A DNA stretch of 58,961 nucleotides from Ahniella sp. GTDB lineage: Bacteria > Pseudomonadota > Gammaproteobacteria > Xanthomonadales > Ahniellaceae. The translations under genes were made by a program, and so were the position numbers. The stretch spans positions 1 through 58,961 of the forward strand of contig JADJRU010000021.1 of assembly GCA_016712105.1 (NCBI GenBank). Direction: 5' to 3'. The notes below the pieces were generated by a model that worked only from the letters and a program-made list of their open reading frames with translations, was not told the origin of the DNA and ran no database searches. Of the stretch, positions 9,441-18,947 are shown piece by piece; within the stretch, counting starts at the first letter, position 1; each line of letters begins with the position of its first letter.

Positions 9441-9675
9441 CCACGGGACGAATTCGGTTGTTTGTATCCATTCTAGGGGCGCAAGAATAAAGATCGGCGA
9501 AGAACTGGCGCTACAGCGAGCGGACCGGAGATGGTCAAGAGCCAAGGTGGATTCAATCGAGATCAATAGGGTTCCGGTCGAAGAGACGCCCCTAGGGATT
9601 GATGTCGAGGTGGGTATCAAGATTCAGGGACGGTTCAACGGTAATTGTCGTGTGAAGAGTGGCGTATTCAAATGA
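9406..9675 (+). CDS. Small EF-Tu-domain-II-like beta-barrel protein
   Basis: About 89 codons (start uncertain; ATG 9391 or 9406, both inside the HEPN gene). From about 9480 the translation reads RGARIKIGEELAL, then AKVDSIEIN, RVPVEETPLGIDVEV and GIKIQGRF. This order matches the second domain of translational GTPases: a strand, then 'G-x-hydrophobic-K-hydrophobic-G-D/E-x-hydrophobic', then 'V-x-S-I-x-hydrophobic', then 'V-x-E-A-x-x-G'. Stand-alone barrels of this kind are known as 'translation elongation factor-like' proteins, but no GTPase domain is present here. It sits between the HEPN and ATPase genes on the same strand and its stop overlaps a further small ORF. A role in binding an EF-Tu partner, tRNA or ribosome, or as a decoy, is speculation. 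Confidence 0.5.
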   Translation: MSFHCAHKRGIDHGTNSVVCIHSRGARIKIGEELALQRADRRWSRAKVDSIEINRVPVEETPLGIDVEVGIKIQGRFNGNCRVKSGVFK

Positions 9676-9791
9676 TTTATCTAGCAGCAAGGTGCATATC
9701 AAGTTGGCATTTCTGCGAAATCTGCGTTCGTGAATCTGTCACGGTTGATGTGATTCGGAGCCGGGTCTATGAAATTCCTCTGTGGGTTTAG
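9672..9791 (+). CDS. Possible 39-residue small protein
   Basis: ATG 9672 overlaps the stop of the barrel-protein gene (ATGA), the same coupling seen at two other joints of this island. The product has three cysteines close together in CISSWHFCEIC, suggestive of metal binding, and ends VYEIPLWV. It stops at 9789-9791, 45 bases before the ATPase gene. There is no independent support, and it could be an open frame by chance or a frameshifted extension of the previous gene. Confidence 0.25.
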   Translation: MIYLAARCISSWHFCEICVRESVTVDVIRSRVYEIPLWV

Positions 9792-9836
9792 CGACTAGGT
9801 GTTTCGCCTTGAAGTACTCGAGAGAAAAGGAAAACC

Positions 9837-11495
9837 ATGGTGCAGAAGGGACCTACTGAGAGCGGCTTCCGCAAGTATCGTGCTCTTTTCGGGCGGCGCG
9901 AGTTGCTCGATATGGACCATCCACCTGGAAGCATCATCGTCGTGCCGTCGCTAGATGGATGGAACGATTTCGGACATCAGACTCGTGTCAACTATCGAAT
10001 CCGCATGCATGAGGCAACGCCGTCAGTTGAGATGACCGGCTTGATCGGATTCATAAATTCGGAAGGTCAGAACGTCAGGGTCTTGCTCCAGCAACTTGTT
10101 TCGGCCCAAGCTACGTCGACGGATGCTGTTGCAACCGAGCACCGCTTCTTTACGATGCTGCCTGACATGGAAGCATATCGACGGCTTGTTCAGTTGCTGG
10201 GTGCCGACGACGCAACGCAGGTGCTGTCGACTTTGAACGACCTGGTGGCATTGAGTGAGTTTGGGTCGTCATCGGCTCTCTTGCATCTTGCCGTTCAGTC
10301 GGAGGTGTTTTCATTGTCTTTCATGCGAAGTTCTGACGCGTACTTTGCTTACAAGAATGCAGGGACTCTTCTACGAGGGCTTTCGACCGAAAACACGGGC
10401 ATCTTGTCACCGATGTTGGCAATTAGTTTTCAATTGCCGAGGCGACAATGTGCGCATGATCTAAAATTTAGCTTCGACCATGCAGCTGACTTGCCGAAGC
10501 GCATCGCGGTGATAATTGGAAAGAACGGTGTGGGTAAGAGCCAAGCGCTGGGCCGAATTGCTCGTGCTGCTATCGATGGTTCGGCTGCCCTAACGGCTGC
10601 AGCAAATGGCGGGCGACCGCTCATCAACCGTCTCTTAGCCTTCGCGCCATCTAACGAGGCCGAGTCGGTCTTCCCAAACGATACTAGGAAACGGCCGCGA
10701 ATCTGGTACAAGCGTCACTCGATGAATCGGTCCCGTCGGTCGCGTCGCAATGAATCCCTCTGTGACCTGATCGTTCAGGTAGCCAGATCGACGCAGACGG
10801 TCGCGTCGTCGTCACGCTGGCAGCTATTTACTGAGGCACTAAGCGCCATCACGAATGCCGACGAGCTTCATCTCCCGTGTATCTCGACTTCGGGGGGCTA
10901 TGTGCAGTTGAGTAAGCTACTCCAGGGGTCTGAGCAGCGTGTCCTTCAGCGCTTTTCGTCAATTGACGCCAAGAAGGAGCCCGTGCGCGTTGTGGATGGC
11001 GAGGGGTACCCTCTCAGTAGCGGGGAAATATCGTTTCTCAAGTTTTCCGCGCAGGTTAGCCTACATATTGAGAACGGCTCACTGCTTCTGCTGGATGAGC
11101 CAGAGACGCACCTTCACCCTAACTTGATTAGTCGGTTTGTCTCGCTCTTGGATGGTCTCCTAGAGGCTACTGGTTCCGCGGCGATCATCGCGACGCACTC
11201 TGTCTACTTCGTGCGAGAGGTATTTCGGGAGCAAGTTACGGTACTGAGTGTGGACAGCGATTACTTTGTTCGAGCGCAGTGTCCTAAATTGCGTACCTTT
11301 GGCGCAGATGTTGGTGCGATCTCCTACTTTGTTTTTGGGGAAGACGAGCCGTCTAGGCTGGCCAAACAAGTTGAGGAAAGGCTAATCTCGAAAGATGCAA
11401 CTTGGGCAACGGTTTATGAGGACTATGGAGACGAGCTTTCCTTGGAGATGCTCAATGGACTGCGCGCCGAGATCGAGGGCAAAGTGATGTCATGA
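9837..11495 (+). CDS. ABC-type (AAA_21/OLD-like) ATPase of a Septu-like pair
   Basis: A 552-residue protein with the full SMC/ABC ATPase set. It has Walker A GKNGVGKS (228-235), signature LSSGEISF (393-400), Walker B LLLLDEPETHLHP with E421, and H-loop ATHS (H454). The first ~200 residues form an extra domain of unknown fold ahead of the P-loop. About 150 residues separate Walker A and the signature, including an Arg-rich stretch (SMNRSRRSRRNE). GAAAAGGAAAACC gives a strong ribosome site. The gene overlaps the HNH nuclease gene by ATGA. ATPase plus HNH is the arrangement of Septu (PtuA-PtuB), where the ATPase controls the nuclease. Here the ATPase has a larger N-terminal part than I expect for PtuA, so it may be a distinct relative. 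Confidence 0.75.
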   Translation: MVQKGPTESGFRKYRALFGRRELLDMDHPPGSIIVVPSLDGWNDFGHQTRVNYRIRMHEATPSVEMTGLIGFINSEGQNVRVLLQQLVSAQATSTDAVATEHRFFTMLPDMEAYRRLVQLLGADDATQVLSTLNDLVALSEFGSSSALLHLAVQSEVFSLSFMRSSDAYFAYKNAGTLLRGLSTENTGILSPMLAISFQLPRRQCAHDLKFSFDHAADLPKRIAVIIGKNGVGKSQALGRIARAAIDGSAALTAAANGGRPLINRLLAFAPSNEAESVFPNDTRKRPRIWYKRHSMNRSRRSRRNESLCDLIVQVARSTQTVASSSRWQLFTEALSAITNADELHLPCISTSGGYVQLSKLLQGSEQRVLQRFSSIDAKKEPVRVVDGEGYPLSSGEISFLKFSAQVSLHIENGSLLLLDEPETHLHPNLISRFVSLLDGLLEATGSAAIIATHSVYFVREVFREQVTVLSVDSDYFVRAQCPKLRTFGADVGAISYFVFGEDEPSRLAKQVEERLISKDATWATVYEDYGDELSLEMLNGLRAEIEGKVMS

Positions 11496-12358
11496 ACAAG
11501 CTACAATTGCCTGCATATGATGACTCCGCTGCATTTGTCGACCTCTCTAAGAACGCGAAAGTGGGCAGCTATCCCCATCTTCAGCCATTCGTCGCAAAGG
11601 TAAAGGCGAGTTATGCTCAGTATATTGCCGTGAATGGCGAGCCTACGCTCGTTCAGAATTTGGCGATAAGTCAAGTCGCTGTGCGGTTCCTGGAAGGACA
11701 CTACGAGTCACCACCAAATGATTTGGCGCACATTGCCACGATGCGGGATAGGTCCGAACACTTAGTGTGTCCAATGTGTGGATCCATGCACAGCGGTACA
11801 CTGGATCACTACCTGCCGAGAAAGGATTTTCCGATCTTCGTCGTATTCTCGAAAAACTTGGTTCCTGCCTGCAAGTGCAATGTCAGGCGCAATCGTACGC
11901 TGCTGGGTCCCAATCCCGGCGAACGTGTCTTGCATCCGTATTTCGATGCCTGTCTTTCAGAACGGCTGGTGAGTGCTCGGTTTGAAGACTTGGGCACGAT
12001 TCCCAAGGTCTCTCTCGGGTTGATGATCTCTAACGCGCATCCACATTACTCAGCGATTGACTTTCACGTTCGGTCAATTGTCCAAAAGTCAGCGGTCGTG
12101 AAGTATCTGGCTGATCGTTGGAGTGCGATGTTCCGCAAGCCCAGTCTTGTGGTTCGTGCTTTTGAAAAGAACATGCGAACTCAATCTGAAGTTAAATCCT
12201 TGCTTGAGAGGGAGCGCGACTTTCTGGATGATCTACATAAGGGGAAGAATAATTGGAACTCGATCTTTGTTTCCGGTTTGCTTGATCCAATCGTTCTATC
12301 TTGGTTGGCTGAAAAACTTTCGATGCATGGTCGAGTTCAGGACAGTCCCCTAGGTTAG
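11492..12358 (+). CDS. HNH endonuclease, partner of the ATPase (PtuB-like)
   Basis: A 288-residue protein with a zinc-supported HNH (beta-beta-alpha metal) site: CPMCG (C93, C96), LDHYLPR with D105-H106, KNLVPACKCN with N122 and C127/C129. The arrangement CxxC, LDHYLPK/R, FP-x-F, NLVP-x-C, CN is the pattern of defence-associated HNH proteins such as PtuB. A helical C-terminal half (ERERDFLDDLHKG) follows. Its ATG overlaps the stop of the ATPase gene, so the two are coupled. It is predicted to cut phage or host nucleic acid when the ATPase senses infection. The stop is followed directly by DNA leading into a transposase remnant, so it marks the right end of the island. Confidence 0.8.
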   Translation: MNKLQLPAYDDSAAFVDLSKNAKVGSYPHLQPFVAKVKASYAQYIAVNGEPTLVQNLAISQVAVRFLEGHYESPPNDLAHIATMRDRSEHLVCPMCGSMHSGTLDHYLPRKDFPIFVVFSKNLVPACKCNVRRNRTLLGPNPGERVLHPYFDACLSERLVSARFEDLGTIPKVSLGLMISNAHPHYSAIDFHVRSIVQKSAVVKYLADRWSAMFRKPSLVVRAFEKNMRTQSEVKSLLERERDFLDDLHKGKNNWNSIFVSGLLDPIVLSWLAEKLSMHGRVQDSPLG

Positions 12359-12467
12359 CTCTGAATAAGTGGCTAGTTCCAATGTCGCTCGACGACTGCC
12401 GAGGCGATCGCTCGGTTTTTGATCGTTCTTAAGTTGCATTTCGCGCGATCGAGCGCACTTTCCTGCT

Positions 12468-12660
12468 TTACCCGAACTGCGGGCGCAACTTCCCTGAGTT
12501 CGGCATCAAAAGCTTTCCAACCTGGTGCAGATTGGCCAGCGCGAACAGAGTGACGATGTGCGGCGTGTTCCTTCCCAGACCTTTGAAACGCACCTTCACA
12601 TACCCGAACACGCACTTAATGATCCGGAACGGATGACACCATGCAATTGATTTGCGTAAG
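12468..12660 (-). pseudogene. IS5-family transposase C-terminal remnant
   Basis: The minus-strand frame ending at 12468 reads HPFRIIKCVFGYVKVRF followed by GLGRNTPHIVTLFALANL. This is the characteristic C-terminal segment (HPFR, then G-x-x-K, then R-x-x-GL, then LFAL-NL) of IS5-type DDE transposases, including the end of the catalytic region. Upstream of about 12660 similarity stops and recQ sequence begins, so the element is truncated by at least three quarters. The 110 bases between its stop and the HNH gene (12359-12467) show no gene and may contain the old terminal repeat. It suggests mobile-element activity at the island border. Confidence 0.7.
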
Positions 12661-14546
<1,886 letters not shown>

Positions 14547-14660
14547 TGCTGGCGTTGGGTTTGCCTATCCGTTTGCTGGAGGGGATGCCGATAGGCCGAT
14601 GACAGCAGGCGAAAAGCAAATTTCGGGGCCAATCTGTCCCTCATCCGGTCCTGCGGACCA

Positions 14661-14685
14661 CCTTCTCCCGTAAAACGGGAGAAGG
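14661..14685. repeat. CTTCTCCCG hairpin repeat, copy 1
   Basis: CCTTCTCCCG and CGGGAGAAGG form a perfect 10-bp stem around a TAAAA loop. The same element occurs at 45913-45935 and 45976-45998. It is a dispersed intergenic palindrome and could act as a transcript 3' end structure for recQ-region transcripts, but there is no T-run. Confidence 0.7.
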
Positions 14686-14723
14686 GCAAGTTAGCGCAAT
14701 TCTTCGCCCGCTGCGCCCAGTTT

Positions 14724-15338
14724 GATGCGCGCATCAGTGCACCAAAGGGGCGACCTGCGCGCTCATCAAACACAAAATGGCAGCATGGATGATGAATGTC
14801 TTGATTCGGGCCAGTAGGCTCGCGGCGAGCAACACCTCAAACCCCCAATTTCCTGTCATTGCGAGGAGCGCAGCGACGCGGCAATCTCGTACTTGCCTCA
14901 AGCCTGGCCACAAGATCCAGATTGCCGGGCTGCGCGGCCTTCGCTGACTTCTGGGGACTTCGGAAATGCCGCACGGTCATCACTCATTCGAAAAGCTCGG
15001 CCGTTCAGTCTGATTCGCGAATCAGTGCACCAAAGGGGCGACCGGCACGCTCATCAAGCACGAAACAACGCATTGATGATGAATGTCTTGATTCGGCCCA
15101 GTAGCCACGCGCCGAGCAACACATCAGACCCCAATTTCCTGTCATTGCGAGGAGCGCAGCGACGCGGCAATCTCGTGCTTGCCTCAAGTCTGGCCGCAAG
15201 ATCGAGATTGCCACAGGCCGCTGCGCGGCCTTCGCAATGACAAGCTGTTGGGACTCCGGAGACGACCTGCGGTCATTACCCAGTCGAAAGACTCGGTCAT
15301 TCCGTCTGATGCGCGAATCAGCACACCAATGGATGGCC
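14724..15338. repeat. Tandem ~290-bp repeat, two full units and a third start
   Basis: Unit A begins at 14724, unit B at 15012 and the truncated unit C at 15308 (periods 288 and 296). Each starts GAT-CGCG-ATCAG-GCACCAA. Units A and B share GATGAATGTCTTGATTCGG, then CCCAATTTCCTGTCATTGCG. They also share an inner palindromic segment in which TCATTGCGAGGAGCG is answered by a partial reverse copy, GAGATTGCC through CCTTCGCAATGA at 15202-15241 in unit B. The inner segment resembles the widespread TCATTGCGAGGAGCG intergenic repeat, and unit A has a more decayed right arm. The outer segments are specific to this block. Confidence 0.8.
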
Positions 15339-15415
15339 AGTGCTCCCGCGGCATGCACGGCACTGCGCGCGTTGGCTGCTTGCGGCGTAGCCGAAGGAAA
15401 GGCTAATCTTGCACC

Positions 15416-16489
15416 ATGATCGCGCCCGAGGCCCTTGAATGCCTGGATCAACTCACCACACCGGTGCTTTTATGCAACGGTTCGGGGCAGATTGAGTATA
15501 CGAATGGCGCTTTTTGCGCCTGGATGGGGATCGGCGCTCGGCGTTGGTTCCACCAGAACGTCGAGATGTTGAATGCCTCCGGGACCTCGCTGGCCGACTG
15601 GCTGGCACGTGCGCTGATGACGGGCCATGCCGAGCGTACGGGCGTGCTGAAACTCCAGCCTTCACCCGACTGCGACCGCGAGGCGATCGTCACCATTTCG
15701 CCGTGGAAGGGGGCTGCGCCGGGCATCACGGCACTGATGGAGTTCCGGGTGATCGACGATGCGTTTGATCAGGATCCGGCTGCTCGTTGGCCACAGGCGA
15801 TGCAGGCCACGCTGAAAGGCCTGGCGCATGAAGTGCGGAATCCCCTCGCAGGGTTGCGCGGCGCAGCGCAGTTGCTGGCGCGCAAACGGAACGATGCCGA
15901 GACGCGGCCGTATCTCGAAGTGATCGAGAAGGAAAGCGAGCGCCTGCTGCAACTGGTCGAGCGTTTGTTGGCGCCGAAGCCGGAGCACGCGTTCGAAGCC
16001 GTGAATATCCACGAAGTGCTGGAGCGAGTGCGGCTGTTGACTGAAAGTGATGCTGGCTGGGCCGTCCATGTGCAACGCGATGACGACCCGAGCCTGCCAC
16101 CGGTGATGGGCGATCGGAATCGGTTGATCCAGGCCGTTCTGAACATTGTGCGCAACGCGCTGGAAGCGTCGGCGAGTGAGGTGCGCTTGCGCACACGTGT
16201 GGACTACCACCACGCCATTGATGTCCTCGGCGCGCAGATGGCGATGCGTGTCGACGTGATCGACAACGGCCACGGCGTACCCGATGCGCTGGCGCCGCAG
16301 TTGTTTTTGCCTTTGGTGTCCGGTCGGGCCGAAGGCACTGGGCTCGGCCTCGCACTCGCACAGGAAATCGCCCGAGAACATGGCGGCATGCTGAGCTTCC
16401 GCTCGCGGCCCGGCCATACCGTATTCACCCTGTTGTTGCCTTTTGCCGGGGGCGCTCCGGCGCCTGCCGTGGAGCCTTCGAATGCCTGA
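15416..16489 (+). CDS. glnL: Nitrogen-regulation sensor histidine kinase NtrB (GlnL)
   Basis: A 357-residue soluble kinase: an N-terminal PAS-like domain (residues ~5-110), the dimerisation/phospho-acceptor motif LAHEVRNPLAG with H138, N box NIVRNALEAS, and G boxes DNGHGVP and GTGLGLALAQEIAREHGG. By family it autophosphorylates under nitrogen limitation, is controlled by PII, and donates phosphate to NtrC. Its gene overlaps ntrC by 8 bases, confirming the pair. The ATG at 15416 is the only start that gives the usual family length. No membrane segments. No glnA or PII gene is nearby, which is common in this lineage. Confidence 0.93.
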   Translation: MIAPEALECLDQLTTPVLLCNGSGQIEYTNGAFCAWMGIGARRWFHQNVEMLNASGTSLADWLARALMTGHAERTGVLKLQPSPDCDREAIVTISPWKGAAPGITALMEFRVIDDAFDQDPAARWPQAMQATLKGLAHEVRNPLAGLRGAAQLLARKRNDAETRPYLEVIEKESERLLQLVERLLAPKPEHAFEAVNIHEVLERVRLLTESDAGWAVHVQRDDDPSLPPVMGDRNRLIQAVLNIVRNALEASASEVRLRTRVDYHHAIDVLGAQMAMRVDVIDNGHGVPDALAPQLFLPLVSGRAEGTGLGLALAQEIAREHGGMLSFRSRPGHTVFTLLLPFAGGAPAPAVEPSNA

Positions 16490-18037
16490 AATCTGGTTGA
16501 TCGACGATGACCGCTCGGTTCGGTTTGTGCTCGCCGAAGCGCTGCGCGATGCCGGCTACATGGTGCGCGATTTCGACAACGCGCGTGCCGCGCTGTCGGT
16601 GTTGCCGCATGCGCGCCCTGCGGCCGTGTTCACCGACGTGCGGATGCCCGGAATGGATGGCATCGCGTTTCTCGAAGCGCTGAAGCGGGAACATGCCGAT
16701 GTGCCGGTGATCGTGATGAGTGCGTACACCGATGTGGCCAGCACCAGTGCCGCGTTCAAGGGTGGGGCATTCGATTTCCTGCCGAAGCCGTTTGACCTGG
16801 ATGCCGCGGTGCGGCTGGCGGACCGGGCATTGGCCGATGAGGGTTCGCGACCCGTGCGGGTTGAGCCTACGCCGGCGCGGATCGAAGCCGAGTTGTTGGG
16901 TGAGTCGGCGCCGATGCGCGAGTTGTATCGGGCGATTGGGCGCGTTGCCCGACTCAGCTGTCGGTGTTGATCACCGGCGAAACCGGTACCGGCAAGGAAC
17001 TGGTGGCACGTGCGTTACATCGCCATTCCCTGCGTGCCGATAAGCCCTTTGTGGCGCTGAATACCGCGGCGATTCCGGCGGACTTGCTGGAGTCGGAATT
17101 GTTCGGGCACGAAGCCGGTGCGTTCACTGGAGCGAACAAACGACACCCGGGTCGGTTTGAACAGGCTGAAGGCGGCACGCTGTTCCTCGATGAGATCGGC
17201 GACATGCCCTTGCCGCTGCAGACGCGCTTGTTGCGTGTGCTGGCGGAAGGTGAGTTCTACCGTGTGGGTGGCCGCGAGTTGATCAAGGTGGATGTGCGCG
17301 TGATTGCCGCGACCCATCAGGATCTGGAGGCCAAGGCGGTGCGCGGCGAGTTTCGTGCTGACCTCCTGCATCGCCTTGATGTGATGCGTTTGAGTCTGCC
17401 GCCGCTGCGTGCACGTCGCGAAGACATCGACTTGTTGGCACAGCGCTTCATGTTGCGTGCGGCGGTGGAAATGCACAGCGAGCCGAAGTTGCTGAAGCCG
17501 GAAGCGCTGAAGTTCCTGCGTCAGCAAGTGTGGCCGGGGAACGTGCGGCAACTCGAGAATTTCTGTCGGCGCTTGGCCGTGATGGCGCCGGGGCGGGAGA
17601 TCGGTCTCGCGGACTTGCCGGTGAATACGCTGGCTGGATTCGGGTTGACGGCGCCGTCGCCGGATGACGAATACGCGGCTGAACAGCCGGCACCGGCTGT
17701 GGGCTCGGATCTGATGTTGCCTCCGGATCCTCGGCAAGGTTTGTTGTACCAACACGGTGCGGCGACGGCGAACGAGCAGCGGCGGGCGGTACGGCACGCC
17801 GAAACCCTGGCGGCGGATTGGAAGGTGTCGTTGCGCGAGGAAGTGCGGCGTGCGTTGCGGGCACAGGAGTCCGGCATCTATGACGCGGCACTCGCGGCGT
17901 TTGAGCGGGTGGTGCTGGATGCCGCCCTGGAAGTGACGAAGACGAATCGTTTCGAGGCCGCCAAAATGCTGGGCATTGGTCGTAACACGATCACGCGCAA
18001 GCTGGGCAGCTCGCGCGGGAAACGAAAGCCGGTGTAG
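16482..18037 (+). CDS. glnG: Nitrogen-regulation response regulator NtrC (GlnG), one frame break
   Basis: A sigma-54-dependent activator. Receiver domain with D9/D10 and phospho-acceptor D52 (FTDVRMPGMDG). AAA+ domain with Walker A GETGTGKE, the sigma-54-contacting GAFTGA loop (GHEAGAFTGANK), Walker B GGTLFLDEIGDM, and the arginine-containing VWPGNVRQLENF. C-terminal Fis-type helix-turn-helix (FEAAKMLGIGRNTITRKL). The frame changes at about 16955-16965, just before the Walker A strand (expected to read on into SVLITGETG), with both sides clearly NtrC. A ~60-residue variable linker precedes the helix-turn-helix. It is translated by overlap with ntrB and would activate nitrogen-assimilation promoters with sigma-54 polymerase. 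Confidence 0.92.
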
Positions 18038-18347
18038 CGCACTTCGTGGCCAGTCTGCCGACAACCCGTTGGAGTCTGATCGAGGCGACTGCGGCCAGCG
18101 GCCCCGAAGCCCGAAGTATTTGCCTGAATCCATCCCAACCCGCCCCGAACATCGGGTAGGGTTGTGGTCAGTCCGGAACTTCGCAGGATCGTTGCTGATA
18201 GGGAGCGCAGGGCAGGTTGTAGCGTAAGGCGATCAACCTGCAATATTGCTCCAGACGCTGGAGTGCTGTTCGTCGACGATCGACAGCTGAGATCAGCGAC
18301 TGACTGCGGTAATGTCGGCCAACCTGCCACCCACGAGTGTTCTGCCC
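18038..18347. other. Intergenic region, nothing recognised
   Basis: About 310 bases after ntrC. No terminator hairpin with a T-run, repeat or gene was seen. It should contain the promoter of the following exported-protein gene. Confidence 0.4.
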
Positions 18348-18830
18348 ATGCCCAATCGTCACCGCTATGCCTTCCTGCTGACCCTTCTTGCGCTGAGCGG
18401 ATCCCTCCAGTCAGCAGCGCCGGGCGACAGCCCGCCGCAAACTGCCGCCGCAGCGCCCGCGCTCGCCGCTAACTATCCGAGCTTCAAGGTGGATGTGCAG
18501 CTGACTGCCGCGGCACAGGAACGGCTGAACAAGAGTGGCAACAAGATCGGCGTGAGCTTTGAATTCGGAACGGAGCTGGGGCCGGACTCGCCGAACATGA
18601 TCTCGAAGCTCGTTGAACTCGAACAGCCGGGTGTGATCGATACCGAAAGTTTCGGGTTTGCTGCGGACGACGTGGCCAAGCTGGGCGAGGAATACGATGC
18701 TCAGGCCGGCGGTTTTTCAATCAGCGAGACCGATCTCAATTTTCTGGATTGCGGAAGTGTCTTTGGCAGCATCACTGCGCTGCGCGGCCAGACCATTGTG
18801 ATGTCGTGTGATGTGCTCAAACTGGACTGA
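18348..18830 (+). CDS. Exported protein of unknown function
   Basis: A protein of 160 residues with a signal peptide (RYAFLLTLLALSGSLQSAA), then an Ala/Pro-rich linker and a mature domain beginning YPSFKVDVQLTAAAQERL. An in-frame ATG at 18312 would add 12 residues but would spoil the signal peptide, so 18348 is preferred; the ribosome site is weak in both cases. The mature part alternates predicted strands (KIGVSFEFGTEL) and ends in DCGSVFGSITAL with a second Cys seven residues from the end, so one disulfide is possible. No family recognised. The gene is monocistronic, closed by the hairpin terminator at 18902. Confidence 0.65.
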   Translation: MPNRHRYAFLLTLLALSGSLQSAAPGDSPPQTAAAAPALAANYPSFKVDVQLTAAAQERLNKSGNKIGVSFEFGTELGPDSPNMISKLVELEQPGVIDTESFGFAADDVAKLGEEYDAQAGGFSISETDLNFLDCGSVFGSITALRGQTIVMSCDVLKLD

Positions 18831-18901
18831 ACTCTGTTGTCGATGACCGGGTCTGGTTTGAGTGTGCCGCTGCAGGCAATACGGTTTCGGACCCGCGAAT
18901 G

Positions 18902-18931
18902 AAAAAGGCCGCCTTTCGGCGGCCTTTTTTT
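18902..18931. terminator. Bidirectional hairpin terminator
   Basis: AAAGGCCGCC, loop TTTC, GGCGGCCTTT followed by further T residues on the plus strand and preceded by an A-run that serves as a T-run on the minus strand. It lies between the convergent exported-protein gene and the POT transporter gene, so it can end both transcripts. Confidence 0.9.
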
Positions 18932-18947
18932 GGATCGCGCAGGCGAT

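Larger units (their letters stand above)
14547..15415. other. Long intergenic region filled with repeats
   Basis: About 870 bases separate the divergent recQ and ntrB genes. No gene is supported. The content is one hairpin repeat at 14661-14685 and a tandem repeat block at 14724-15338, listed separately. The last ~75 bases before ntrB should hold its promoter; none could be defined. Confidence 0.6.
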
